DNA from: Solirubrobacter deserti
GTDB lineage: Bacteria > Actinomycetota > Thermoleophilia > Solirubrobacterales > Solirubrobacteraceae
Length of the DNA stretch: 64,000 nucleotides
NCBI RefSeq assembly: GCF_003344625.1
Contig: NZ_QPKJ02000002.1
Coordinates: 806,001 to 870,000, forward strand
Direction of reading: 5' to 3'
Shown here: positions 28,079 through 36,851 of the stretch, piece by piece
How positions within the stretch are numbered: position 1 is the first letter of the stretch
Layout: each line of letters begins with the position of its first letter
Made by a program: the position numbers and the translations under genes
Notes under the pieces: model-generated
The model's input: only the letters and a program-made list of their open reading frames with translations
Database searches by the model: none
Told to the model about the DNA's origin: nothing

Positions 28079-28097
28079 CGACACGCGGATTATGATT
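28079..28097. repeat. attL core (19-bp direct repeat)
   Basis: cgacacgcggattatgatt, identical to 36876-36894. Flanking bases differ immediately on both sides, so only 19 bp are shared. It marks the left end of the mobile element, 107 bp from the stop of the TIR gene. Confidence 0.8.
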
Positions 28098-28185
28098 GGA
28101 GGGCAATTCGGCTCTCCACCTCAAAGCCGGCCGGATGGGGACACCGAAGGGGACACAATCGAGTCACTTGCGCAGCTCGCAGGAG

Positions 28186-30750
28186 CTATTCACATGCTGC
28201 TGCGAGATCGGCCAAGAGTCCGTTTGCTTGTTCAGCTTGGCCTTTGACGCGGATCTCCTCGGCGTAGCGACGCACCGTGCTTGAAACGTCGGAGCAACGA
28301 GCCTCTCCAGTCGCGATCGCTTCGAGTTCGATCCGCGCCGCGAGATCTAAGCTCACCACTTCGCGATCGTCAGCCAGCGCGGCTTGGATCGCTTGACGAG
28401 CCTGAGCCAGTTCGCCTTCTTTCAGGAGGATCTTCGCCTCCATGTTCAAGAGAACGGCAGTGCGAGCGTTCGGAGCGCGTCGGGCAGCGGCCAGGTAGCG
28501 GCGAGCCGTTTCTGGTTCGCGCTCATCGGCCGCCAAGCTCGCCAAGGAAACGAGAGACTCGACATAATCAGGCTCCAGCGCTAGGCACCGTTCATACTCG
28601 GCCTTTGCCGTCTGACGATCTCCGAGTGCCTCAGCAATCCGCCCTAGACGATGGTGAAACCCGACGTTTTGAGGGTCGCGTCGGATCGCCTGCGAAATAA
28701 CCCGTCGTGCCTCTTCAAACTCCTCGAAGTGCTCGAGAACCTGGCTGTACTGGAACGCTAGCCACGGGTCAGGGTCGCGTGCCTGGCGTTCCATGGCGGC
28801 TTCTAGGGCTCCCCGTGCTCCGAACCAGTCGCCGATCCGCATGCGGGCCTGCCCCAAATCTCGCAGCACTGACGGCTGCCCGCGTCTCAGCTCATTCGAC
28901 CGTTCGTAGAACGAGATCGCGCTCGCGAATTCGCGCGCGATGAACTCCACGCGGCCTCGGATTCGCCACGCGTGATGGTCGTTTGGCGACCTCTCGAGGA
29001 TCGAATCAACGAGAGTCCGGGCCTCGGGCAGCTCTCCTAGATAGGCGAGAGTGCGGGCCAGATACAACTTCGCGGAGCGGTTGTCGTCTGTCGACTCGAT
29101 CACCAGTTCCAGGTACCGGCGCGCGTCCGCATACCGGCGTTGGTTGTAGAGCTCGACAGCGGTTTCGTAGAGCGTCCCGTACAGGTTCTGTCTGAGTGCG
29201 ATCGCGGCTGCAAGCTGGCCCGACCAGCAAAGCAGCCGGTACGTCACTAGCAGTGAGTCAACGTAGGTCGCGGAGCCTGGTTCCGCTGCCGCGAGCTGAG
29301 CGCGCGAGCGCTCGGCGAGATCCGCGGTTTCCTCAATGAACGAGTCGCTCCGCCGGAATCCTCGCATGTAGAAGTCCCTGACGAGAGGGTGCAGTCGCAT
29401 ATACCCGGCGTCATGGACCTCGATCACGGAGTAAGCAGAGCCCTCCTCGATCGCTCGCTGCAGCGACTCATCGTCGATAGACAGGTGTCCGGCATACTCT
29501 TGCGCCGGCAAAGGGCCGTCGACGGCAGCGAGCCTCTCAAGCAGACGCAGGGTGTTTTCCTCGAGATCGAGTTCTCCGACGATGCCAGTGGCAGCGCGGG
29601 CGCGAAAGTCCTCCCAGATGGGAACACCCTGCGCCAACTCCGGCGCGACGATCTCCAATGCGAGCGGATGGCCTCCCAGTTCCTCCGTTGCCTGACGAAG
29701 GACGTGATCATCCGCTTCCGCGCCCCTTGCGCGGAGCAAACCCACCCCGAAGTTGGCTTCGAGGCCTCGAACTCGATGCAACTCGCTTTCACGCGCCGGA
29801 GCGCCTTCAAGGCTCGGTCGTCTCGTCGTGGTGAAGACAGCAAGCTTGCCCGCAGCATCGATTCGGGCGAGTCCGAGTGCCTCGAATACCGCGCGCAAAA
29901 CTCGGCGTGCCTTTCCATCTTCGTCGAGCCAATGTTGTGCTTCGGTGAAAACCCACACCCCGCCTTCTCGAGCGTAGTCGGTTACCGCAGCTCTGACTCG
30001 TTCCTCTGCTTGTTGCTCCGTGAGATCGTCTCCCGGTGCTGGTGTGCCCACTTGCGCGCTGATCAGCAGGTCGAGTTCGACGAATCCGGTCCCGGCGCGC
30101 AATTCGACGGTTCGCGTTCTCGTTCCGTCCACCACGATCCGCGATAGAGCCTCTCGAACGAGTGCTCGCTTTCCGACACCGTTGATGCCGTGAAGCCAGA
30201 TCATTCCGTGGCTTGGGCTGTAGAGGGCTGATTCGATCGCCCCGATCTCGGCGTTGCGATTGATGAACGCGCGAAGAGTCGGGACTCGGGGTGGAGCGCC
30301 GACAACGAGCTCTGCGGCCTCCTCGGGCGATCCCACACGCCGCGCTTGAAGGAATGGCCGAAAGGGCAGCGGCAGCGGCGTCTCGTCGAGCGTCACGATC
30401 CGGATCGCGATGGCGCGGTCCTCGAGATGTCGAATGAACGCCATGTGGAACTCAAAGCGCACCCAGTCCGACGCGGCGGAGTTCTCGCTCCAGAGAAGCA
30501 CGAAGTCGGTTGCGTTCTCGATCCCGGCAGCGATCTCCTCGAGCAAGATGTCGCCGACGCCGATCTCGTACATATCGATCCACGCGCTATCTGGTAACGC
30601 CGCCTGAAGCGCCAGCGCGAAAGGCTTGTCCGCGCTCGAATGCGAAATGAAGTACCGGCGGGACACGGGATCTAGCGGAGCCACGAACGCGTAATGATTG
30701 CGCGAGGGGTCGACGTATCGTCCGCCGAAACGCAAGGCCAAGGCTCGCAC
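28186..30750 (-). CDS. TIR-STAND-TPR antiviral effector protein
   Basis: About 854 aa from a GTG at 30750 (46 nt after the Shedu stop); other GTG starts at 30684 and 30666 are possible and would still keep the TIR domain. Residues about 31-145 form a TIR domain (RRYFISHSSADKPF, GDILLEEIAAGIENATDFVLLWSEN), with Glu100 in SDWVRFEFHM at the usual catalytic position for NAD cleavage. A STAND-like core follows with a P-loop GINGVGKR (188-195), then winged-helix-like segments, and about 9 TPR-like repeats (530-800). The family (TIR plus NTPase plus repeat sensor) includes bacterial NLR-like anti-phage proteins that deplete NAD on infection. The P-loop has Arg where Ser/Thr is normal, and the expected Walker B position reads VWVFTEAQHW. 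It is the downstream gene of a two-gene operon with Shedu. Confidence 0.85.
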   Translation of the reverse strand: MRALALRFGGRYVDPSRNHYAFVAPLDPVSRRYFISHSSADKPFALALQAALPDSAWIDMYEIGVGDILLEEIAAGIENATDFVLLWSENSAASDWVRFEFHMAFIRHLEDRAIAIRIVTLDETPLPLPFRPFLQARRVGSPEEAAELVVGAPPRVPTLRAFINRNAEIGAIESALYSPSHGMIWLHGINGVGKRALVREALSRIVVDGTRTRTVELRAGTGFVELDLLISAQVGTPAPGDDLTEQQAEERVRAAVTDYAREGGVWVFTEAQHWLDEDGKARRVLRAVFEALGLARIDAAGKLAVFTTTRRPSLEGAPARESELHRVRGLEANFGVGLLRARGAEADDHVLRQATEELGGHPLALEIVAPELAQGVPIWEDFRARAATGIVGELDLEENTLRLLERLAAVDGPLPAQEYAGHLSIDDESLQRAIEEGSAYSVIEVHDAGYMRLHPLVRDFYMRGFRRSDSFIEETADLAERSRAQLAAAEPGSATYVDSLLVTYRLLCWSGQLAAAIALRQNLYGTLYETAVELYNQRRYADARRYLELVIESTDDNRSAKLYLARTLAYLGELPEARTLVDSILERSPNDHHAWRIRGRVEFIAREFASAISFYERSNELRRGQPSVLRDLGQARMRIGDWFGARGALEAAMERQARDPDPWLAFQYSQVLEHFEEFEEARRVISQAIRRDPQNVGFHHRLGRIAEALGDRQTAKAEYERCLALEPDYVESLVSLASLAADEREPETARRYLAAARRAPNARTAVLLNMEAKILLKEGELAQARQAIQAALADDREVVSLDLAARIELEAIATGEARCSDVSSTVRRYAEEIRVKGQAEQANGLLADLAAACE

Positions 30751-30796
30751 ACCCCTGCACCTACGGTGCTCGGACGCGCCGCCGCGCGCCGCGTCG

Positions 30797-32041
30797 CTAC
30801 CAGTCCCATTCCGGCTGCTGCGGCTCAGAGTTGTCGCCGTGCGACAGCGAGACGTGCCACTCGGCCCGTGCCAGAAGCTCGTCGAACGTGAGCACCTCTG
30901 GCTGCAGAAGATGACGTCGGTACAGCTCAAACGAGCGGTACTTGTCCGTGTTGACGCCGCCGCTCGGGCCGACCAGCTCGCGGAGGTGCCCGACGATTAA
31001 GAACGAGCGGGGCCGCACAAGGAAAGCCTGGTCTCCAGATTCGGCACCGCTCTCGTCCTTCGCGACCAGTCGTTCACCGAGGTCGTTGAGCGCCCGGTCC
31101 ACGGTCGTTTGCGCTTGTGCGGCGCCGCCGGCCAACTCGGTAGACGGTCCCCAACACGCCGACCTGTACGGCTTCGACTGCAGGAGCGGCGTCTTGTGAT
31201 GCTTGATCTCGGCAAACACCAAGGAGCTGATCTGCCCGTTGGTCCGGAGCAGCGCGTCCACGCGCTTGCCTGCCGCGTCGAGCCTGAAGCCCGCGACGGT
31301 TTGCTCTAGACGCCCGTCATCCCAGGAAGTCAGGAGCTGTCCAGAGAGGCTGATCCCGAGAATCCAGGGATTGTTCTCAAGGAATTTCTGCCAGACGCCC
31401 TCGGGCCCACCGCACTCACGGCTAGCCTCCGCGAAAGCGTCGTCATCGTCCAGCAGGTGCCGGAACTCCGAGACCGCGGCTTGCCGATGGGCTAGAGCGA
31501 GAACGTCCGAGGCAGAGGCGTCTGTCTCAATCAGGGTTCGTACGCGTTCAGGATCCTGGCTGTAGAGCTGCTCGAGCGCCTCGGAATCCGTGAAGAGCTG
31601 GCGGATCAGATCGTCATCGAGACGGACCGTCTTCGACCCGTCCGCAGGTATGTAGTCGAGCGACCTGACGAGCTCGATTAGCCGCGCTGACTGCTCGCGG
31701 TTGAGGTTCAAGAGAACATCCATACGCTCCGCGGTTGGGTCCGCCGGAACCTTTTGAATCTGGATCTCGCGGATCTGCCCGGCCTCTCGGGCGACCTGAA
31801 GCTTGATCTGCTTCCGACCACCGGGTGTGGTGCTGATCACCATGTCCTCCCAATCGATGCCCGGCGTGTCGCGGTCGAGAGTCGTCGGCAACTCGTCGAA
31901 GACCTTCGACACGAATCGAGCTGGCTGGCCGTAGTCCGTTGACGCTCGGAGATCGAGGCGAAACGTCCTACTGACGTAGGTGCGCTCCGGAAGGCGTCCT
32001 CGCGCAAACGTGACTTCGTTGGCCGGTGGGTCGTCAAGCAA
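30797..32041 (-). CDS. sduA: Shedu-family (DUF4263) anti-phage nuclease
   Basis: 414 aa. The only available start is a TTG at 32041; an in-frame stop lies 30 nt upstream. Residues 1-200 form a variable N-terminal sensor-like region. The C-terminal DUF4263 domain starts at WQKFLENNPWILG (217-229) and has the PD-(D/E)xK core: Asp262 in KRVDALL, Glu278 and Lys280 in LVFAEIKHH, then SFLIVGHLREL and the typical closing strand EVLTFDELLARA. Shedu proteins protect against phage as single-gene systems through nuclease activity. Here it is the first gene of an operon with the TIR-STAND protein; the pairing suggests a combined or stacked defence cassette. Confidence 0.86.
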   Translation of the reverse strand: MLDDPPANEVTFARGRLPERTYVSRTFRLDLRASTDYGQPARFVSKVFDELPTTLDRDTPGIDWEDMVISTTPGGRKQIKLQVAREAGQIREIQIQKVPADPTAERMDVLLNLNREQSARLIELVRSLDYIPADGSKTVRLDDDLIRQLFTDSEALEQLYSQDPERVRTLIETDASASDVLALAHRQAAVSEFRHLLDDDDAFAEASRECGGPEGVWQKFLENNPWILGISLSGQLLTSWDDGRLEQTVAGFRLDAAGKRVDALLRTNGQISSLVFAEIKHHKTPLLQSKPYRSACWGPSTELAGGAAQAQTTVDRALNDLGERLVAKDESGAESGDQAFLVRPRSFLIVGHLRELVGPSGGVNTDKYRSFELYRRHLLQPEVLTFDELLARAEWHVSLSHGDNSEPQQPEWDW

Positions 32042-32256
32042 AGGATTAAGCGAATGAGAACGAGAGCTCGGCTATTGAGCGCTTCGCGATCCTAATCGCA
32101 ATCCGCCAACTGCTCGCTTGGCTGTCCACAGTCTGCCTGGTTATCGGTCGAAGCGTCGAATTGACGCGCGCGGTGGCCACCGTGTCCTGCTCAGCGGCTT
32201 AACAAGTAGAGGCCCTGTGCGAACACTGGGATGCGAACGCTTGCAAGCCGTCGAAC

Positions 32257-32329
32257 CCGCCCCGTGGGTGAAGCCGCAACGCGCCCCACGGTGGGGTTGC
32301 CGATGTCACCACGGTGACGTGCGGGGCGG
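32257..32329. other. Candidate oriT / operator: nested inverted repeats upstream of MobF
   Basis: The 329-bp divergent gap 32042-32370 has no gene but holds nested symmetry: outer arms CCGCCCCG (32257-32264) and CGGGGCGG (32322-32329), an inner hairpin CCCCAC / GTGGGG (32284-32289, 32291-32296) extendable through GCAAC / TTGC, and a second hairpin GTCACC / GGTGAC (32305-32310, 32313-32318). Relaxase genes commonly lie next to their oriT, so this is the best candidate; it may equally be the relaxase promoter's operator. Confidence 0.45.
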
Positions 32330-32370
32330 ATCGTTTGCCCACAAGCTCCGGTCGGCGGCTTGAGGAGATA

Positions 32371-35244
32371 GTGCTCTCTATCGGCAAGCTCGCGGCCGAC
32401 CAGGCCAAGTACTACCTCGACCAAGCCGAGGCGCGCGTTGACGTCGTGCAGAGCGTCGGCGGCGGCATCGAGGACTACTACGTCGGACCGAGCGAGGCGC
32501 GGGGTCGATGGATCGGCGTGGCCGCGCACGAGCTCGAGCTCCGGGACGACGTCGGTGCCGACGCGCTGCGGCGGGTGCTGGACGGTCTCGACCCTCGGGA
32601 CGGCACGGCGTTGCGAACGTCGACGAGCCGCGCAACCGTCGCCGGCTTCGATCTGACGTTCTCGGCGCCGAAGAGCGTCAGCGTCTTGTTTGGCGTTGGA
32701 GACGAGCAGACGCGTGCGCGCGTGCGTGAGGCTCACGACCTCGCGGTGCGCGAGGCGGTCGGCCACATGGAGAAGGCGGCTGCCGCCGTCAGGCGCGGGC
32801 ACGGTGGCGTGATCGTCGAGGAGGCGTCGGGCCTCGTCGCTGCGGCGTTCCGCCACCGGACGTCTCGCGCCGGCGATCCGCAGCTGCACACGCATGTCCT
32901 GGTCGCGAACCTCGGCCGCGGGGTGGACGGGCGCTGGTCGGCGCTCGATGGCCGGCGGCTATACGCCGAGGCACGGACCGCCAGCTTCCTCTACCAAGCG
33001 GTTCTTCGCGGCGAGCTGACGCGCAGGCTCGGAGTCGAATGGACACCGGTGCGGCGCGGGATCGCCGAGGTGCTCGGCGTGCCGCGTGCAGTGCAGAAGG
33101 CTTTCAGTCGTCGGCGAGCGGAGATCGAGGCGGCGTTGGAGGAGCGCGGGACGTCCGGTGCTCGCGCGGCCGAGGCCGCGGCGCTCGCAACCCGCAGAGT
33201 CAAGGACCCGCGCGTCAACGCCGACATGCTCGTCGACGAGTGGCGATCTCGCGCTGCCGAGCTCGGCTTCGGGCGACAGGAGATCGAGCGGATCGTTGGT
33301 CGCGCGCGCGAGCGACGGGTCGGTGAAGAGGACTGGGCGCGCGCCGAGCGGCACCTGGCCGGGCCGAATGGGCTGACGCGTCGAACGGCGACGTTCGGGC
33401 GTGGGGACGTCCTGCAGCAGCTATGTGAGGCACTGCCGCGCGGCTCACGTGTGGACGCGCAAATGCTGGAGCGCCGCAGTGAGCAGTTCCTGGAGATGCA
33501 CGCCGTTCCGCTACTTCCGGATGACGAGGCGCGAACGAGCGGCGAGGGGTTTCGGCGGCGCGATGGGCGGCTGATGCCGGCCGGGGCCGAGCGGTTGCGC
33601 TACTCGACGCCTGAGCACCTCGCGTTGGAGCGCCGCGTCGTCGAGGACGCGGTGCGCGCTCGCGAGATGGCGGTGGGCGTCGCGAGTGACGTGACCGTCG
33701 AGCGAGTGCTGGCCGCGCGGCCGACGCTTTCGAAGGAGCAGCGGCGCGTCATAGAGTCGCTGTGTCTCGATGGACACGGGGTGGCGGTCGTCGCTGGACG
33801 AGCGGGGACCGGGAAGACGTTCACGCTCGGCGTGGCGCGCGAAGCGTGGCACGCGGCCGGCCACCCGGTGCTTGGTGTCGCGATCGCTCGGCGAGCAGCC
33901 GACGAGCTGCGACAGGGCGCGGGGATCAGCAGCACGAGCATTGCGGCACTGCTTGGCGACCTCGAGAAGAGCGACCGGCTGCCGGAGCGATGCGTGCTGG
34001 TGGTCGACGAGGCGGGCATGGTGCCGACACGGGACCTGGCCGCGCTGCTCGAACACGTTCAGCGTGCGTCGGGCAAGCTCGTGCTTGTCGGCGACGATCG
34101 CCAGCTGCCGTCCATTGAGGCCGGCGGCGCATTCCGCGGGCTGATCCAGCGGGGATTGGCTGTGGAGCTCGGCGAAAACGTCCGCCAGGTGAACCGGTGG
34201 GAGCGCGAGGCGCTCGACCATCTGCGAGCCGGACGCGCCGAGGCCGCTCTCGGGCTCTACGGCGGCCACGGGGCGCTGACGGTCGAGCCGACGGCAGGCG
34301 ACGCCCGCGAACGGCTCGTGCGCGACTGGATGGGGGCGAGTGGCGACAACGTGATGATCGCGCAGCGGCGCGCCGATGTTGCTGACCTGAACGCGCGCGC
34401 TCGCGTGCGGCTGCAGGAGGCAAGGCGAGTTGGTGGCGCCGAGCTGGACCTGGCCGGCGGTGCGTTCGCGGTCGGTGACCGGGTCGTCGTCAAGCGCAAC
34501 GACCCGCGGCTCGGCGTGACGAACGGCCAGCGTGGGGAGGTGGTGGCGCTCGACGCGGCGAGCGACGCGCTGACGGTTGCATGCGGTGGCCGGCGAGTCG
34601 AGCTGGACCGGGAGTTCCTGACCTCGACGACTCGGGACGGAGAGCCGTCGCTGCTCCACGGCTACGCGATGACCGGGCATGTCGCGCAGGGCGCGACGGT
34701 CGATCACTGCTTCGTTCTGGCGAGTGAGGGCATGAGCCGTGAGTGGGCCTACGTCGCGCTGAGCCGCGGACGGAAGAGCAACCGGCTGTACGTCGCTGCT
34801 CAGCCGGACGACGCTCGCGCGGAGTTCGCGCCGGTCTCTCCAGAGCCGCGCGATCCCGTCGAGCGCCTCGTCGCGGCGCTCAGCGACAGCGAGGCGCCCG
34901 TGCTTGCGATCGACAGTAGGCGAACCGAGTCCAGCGAGGTGCGGGTCGCTGCCCAACGGGAGGCGGAAGCCCTGGCCCGAGAGCGTGTTGCGCTGCAACG
35001 TCGAGGGCGGCTGTGGTTGCCTGGGCGTCGTCGCGACCTGGACGACGCGCTGGCCAGGGAGGCCGCGGCGAAGGAACGTGCCGAAGCGGCGCGGCGGCGA
35101 GAAGCCGAGGCTTGGCACGGAGCGCGCCGTTTTGTGAGCGAGCAGGACCTCGAGGCGCAGCTGGCGCGCCAGCTCGACCGCGTGGCGGAATGCGCGAACG
35201 AACGGGTGCTGCAGCGCGAGCAAAGGTTCGGACGGGAGCTCTGA
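32371..35244 (+). CDS. MobF-family relaxase with RecD-like helicase domain
   Basis: 957 aa from a GTG at 32371, selected because it gives the canonical MobF N-terminus MLSIGKLAADQAKYYL and has a GAGGA ribosome site 5 nt upstream. Tyr14/Tyr15 are the expected nicking residues; the metal-binding histidines are His162, His173 and His175 in RHRTSRAGDPQLHTH. The second half is a superfamily-1 helicase with Walker A AGRAGTGKT (near residue 480) and Walker B VLVVDEAGM (near 545). MobF proteins nick oriT, stay bound to the strand and unwind it for transfer. Motifs look intact, so the element may be transferable with a helper. The gene runs divergently from the defence operon. Confidence 0.92.
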   Translation: MLSIGKLAADQAKYYLDQAEARVDVVQSVGGGIEDYYVGPSEARGRWIGVAAHELELRDDVGADALRRVLDGLDPRDGTALRTSTSRATVAGFDLTFSAPKSVSVLFGVGDEQTRARVREAHDLAVREAVGHMEKAAAAVRRGHGGVIVEEASGLVAAAFRHRTSRAGDPQLHTHVLVANLGRGVDGRWSALDGRRLYAEARTASFLYQAVLRGELTRRLGVEWTPVRRGIAEVLGVPRAVQKAFSRRRAEIEAALEERGTSGARAAEAAALATRRVKDPRVNADMLVDEWRSRAAELGFGRQEIERIVGRARERRVGEEDWARAERHLAGPNGLTRRTATFGRGDVLQQLCEALPRGSRVDAQMLERRSEQFLEMHAVPLLPDDEARTSGEGFRRRDGRLMPAGAERLRYSTPEHLALERRVVEDAVRAREMAVGVASDVTVERVLAARPTLSKEQRRVIESLCLDGHGVAVVAGRAGTGKTFTLGVAREAWHAAGHPVLGVAIARRAADELRQGAGISSTSIAALLGDLEKSDRLPERCVLVVDEAGMVPTRDLAALLEHVQRASGKLVLVGDDRQLPSIEAGGAFRGLIQRGLAVELGENVRQVNRWEREALDHLRAGRAEAALGLYGGHGALTVEPTAGDARERLVRDWMGASGDNVMIAQRRADVADLNARARVRLQEARRVGGAELDLAGGAFAVGDRVVVKRNDPRLGVTNGQRGEVVALDAASDALTVACGGRRVELDREFLTSTTRDGEPSLLHGYAMTGHVAQGATVDHCFVLASEGMSREWAYVALSRGRKSNRLYVAAQPDDARAEFAPVSPEPRDPVERLVAALSDSEAPVLAIDSRRTESSEVRVAAQREAEALARERVALQRRGRLWLPGRRRDLDDALAREAAAKERAEAARRREAEAWHGARRFVSEQDLEAQLARQLDRVAECANERVLQREQRFGREL

Positions 35245-35249
35245 CGACG

Positions 35250-35507
35250 ATGCCGAAGACGCCGGCCCGACCGATCCAGCCCGTCCCGCGCTTCACGCTC
35301 ACGCGTAAGGAAGCGGCCGCGTCGCTCGGAATGAGCCTCAACCACTTTGAGCGCCACGTGCAGCCGGAGCTGAAGGTCGCGCTCTCGGGCCAGCTCGTGC
35401 TCATCCCGGTGAGCGAGTTGGAGCGTTGGGTGCAGCGGCACGCTCGCCTCCTGGTCGAGGCGCCGCCGGTTCGCCTCGTCGGGACGGAACGGCCGAGTGG
35501 CCGTTGA
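35250..35507 (+). CDS. HTH_17-type excisionase-like DNA-binding protein
   Basis: 85 aa, ATG at 35250, five bases after the relaxase stop. FTLTRKEAAASLGMSLNHF and VLIPVSELERWV give the winged helix-turn-helix pattern of small excisionase/MerR-like proteins that accompany actinobacterial tyrosine integrases. It likely bends att DNA or steers integrase toward excision, or regulates the element's genes. It ends 18 bp from the convergent integrase stop. Confidence 0.8.
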   Translation: MPKTPARPIQPVPRFTLTRKEAAASLGMSLNHFERHVQPELKVALSGQLVLIPVSELERWVQRHARLLVEAPPVRLVGTERPSGR

Positions 35508-35524
35508 GTCGTCGAGCTTCACGG

Positions 35525-36685
35525 TCAATGGCCCTCGGAGCGCCGCAGGTAGGCGTTGAGCCGGTCGGCGGCGTCGTCCTCGCCGGGCTGCGGGAGCAGC
35601 TTCACGTATCGGTTGACCATCTGGAGGTCGGCGTGGCCCATGTACTCCATCAGCTCCTTGATCGTGTAGCCGGCCGCCATGAGCAGCGAGGCGTAGGTGT
35701 GGCGGCACTCGTGGAGCGTTATCCGGTTGAGGCCCGCGGCGTCCCAGCGAGCCTCGACGCGGCTCGCGATCTTGCCGGACATGACCGAGACGGCCAGGAC
35801 CTTGCCCTCACGCGGGCGGCCGCGTCGCTTCCACTCGGCTTCGAGGACGTCGCGCAGGTTGCTGCCGATCGGCGGCCGTCGCTGGGTCCCCGCCTCGCTC
35901 TTGGAGCGGCGGACGAGTACGCGGCGTGCGATGCCGTCCCCTTCAAGGACGTCGGGCCATTCGAGGCGGTCGATCTCCGACCGGCGCAGGCCGGCGTAGA
36001 AGGCGATGGCGTAGGGGACACGGTCCTCGGGCTCCAGGGCGGCAAGCAGTGCAGCGGCCTCGGGCGCGAGGGCGACCCGCAGGCGCGGCTTCTCGTCGTT
36101 CGGTGGCAGCTCGACGAGCCGCAGCGGGTTGCGAGACACCAACCGGCGCGAGGGCGCCGACGCCCAGGCGTAGATGTCCGACGCAACAGAGATGTGCTTG
36201 GCGATCGTCGAACGGGACAGACCCTTGCGGGCGAGCTTGTCGATCCATCGCTGCCAGTCGATCTCGGAGATCTCGGACGCGTGCATCGGTCCGAAGACCG
36301 GCAGCAGGTGGTACTTGAGCGACCGGCCCATGGCGAGGATCGTCGTTTCGGCATACGGCTTGCCCTTCCCGCGCCGCCGGCCGATGCGGCCCTGCTCGAC
36401 GCCATCGAGCCACTGCGAGGCGAGTTCCTCGAACAGCGGCCCGCGGGCGGCGAGCTCCAGGAGTTGCTCCTTGTTGTCGCGCGCGGCGCTGAGCCACGCG
36501 AGCACTTCGGCTCGGTTCTTGACGACAGGGCGCTGCCACTCGGGCTTGCCCGTGAACGGGTTTCGCCGTCGACCGCGCCACGACGGGGTGCAGCGGCAGC
36601 GAGCCTTCGGGTCGTCGTACGCCGGGCAGCACTTCGAGTGCGCGACGTAGACGCCCGGCATTCTGGTCTTGCGCCAGTTCGCCAT
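35525..36685 (-). CDS. int: Tyrosine-recombinase integrase
   Basis: 386 aa, ATG at 36685. The N-terminus has the Cys-rich arm common in actinobacterial integrases (HSKCCPAYDDPKARCRC..SWRGRRRNPFTGKPEW), followed by a SAM-like core-binding domain (about 75-180) and the catalytic domain with Arg234 (AGLRRSE), His325-x-x-Arg328 (HECRHTY), His351 (YMGHADL) and nucleophile Tyr360 (NRYVKL). All catalytic residues are present. Its position 191 bp from the tRNA-borne repeat and pointing away from it is typical for an integrase using the adjacent att site. Confidence 0.93.
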   Translation of the reverse strand: MANWRKTRMPGVYVAHSKCCPAYDDPKARCRCTPSWRGRRRNPFTGKPEWQRPVVKNRAEVLAWLSAARDNKEQLLELAARGPLFEELASQWLDGVEQGRIGRRRGKGKPYAETTILAMGRSLKYHLLPVFGPMHASEISEIDWQRWIDKLARKGLSRSTIAKHISVASDIYAWASAPSRRLVSRNPLRLVELPPNDEKPRLRVALAPEAAALLAALEPEDRVPYAIAFYAGLRRSEIDRLEWPDVLEGDGIARRVLVRRSKSEAGTQRRPPIGSNLRDVLEAEWKRRGRPREGKVLAVSVMSGKIASRVEARWDAAGLNRITLHECRHTYASLLMAAGYTIKELMEYMGHADLQMVNRYVKLLPQPGEDDAADRLNAYLRRSEGH

Positions 36686-36851
36686 ACCCCGACTAGCGCC
36701 GAGGCCCCGAAACTGGTCCCCCGGGGAACATGCTGGGGGTCACAAGGGGACCGTGCGAGGGGGTTTGCTGGGGCCCGCTGGGGGCGGGCGGAAGAAACGC
36801 CGCGACCGAGAAAGTCCTGCTAGGAGGCCAAATCTGGCCAGAAACGCTGAT

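Noticed and set aside
27748..28267. Short open frames between the MopE gene and the TIR gene
   Set aside because: They lack ribosome sites and protein-like composition and overlap a hairpin and the att core.
33511..35223. Long minus-strand frame opposite the MobF gene
   Set aside because: No recognisable domain; relaxase and helicase motifs are on the plus strand.
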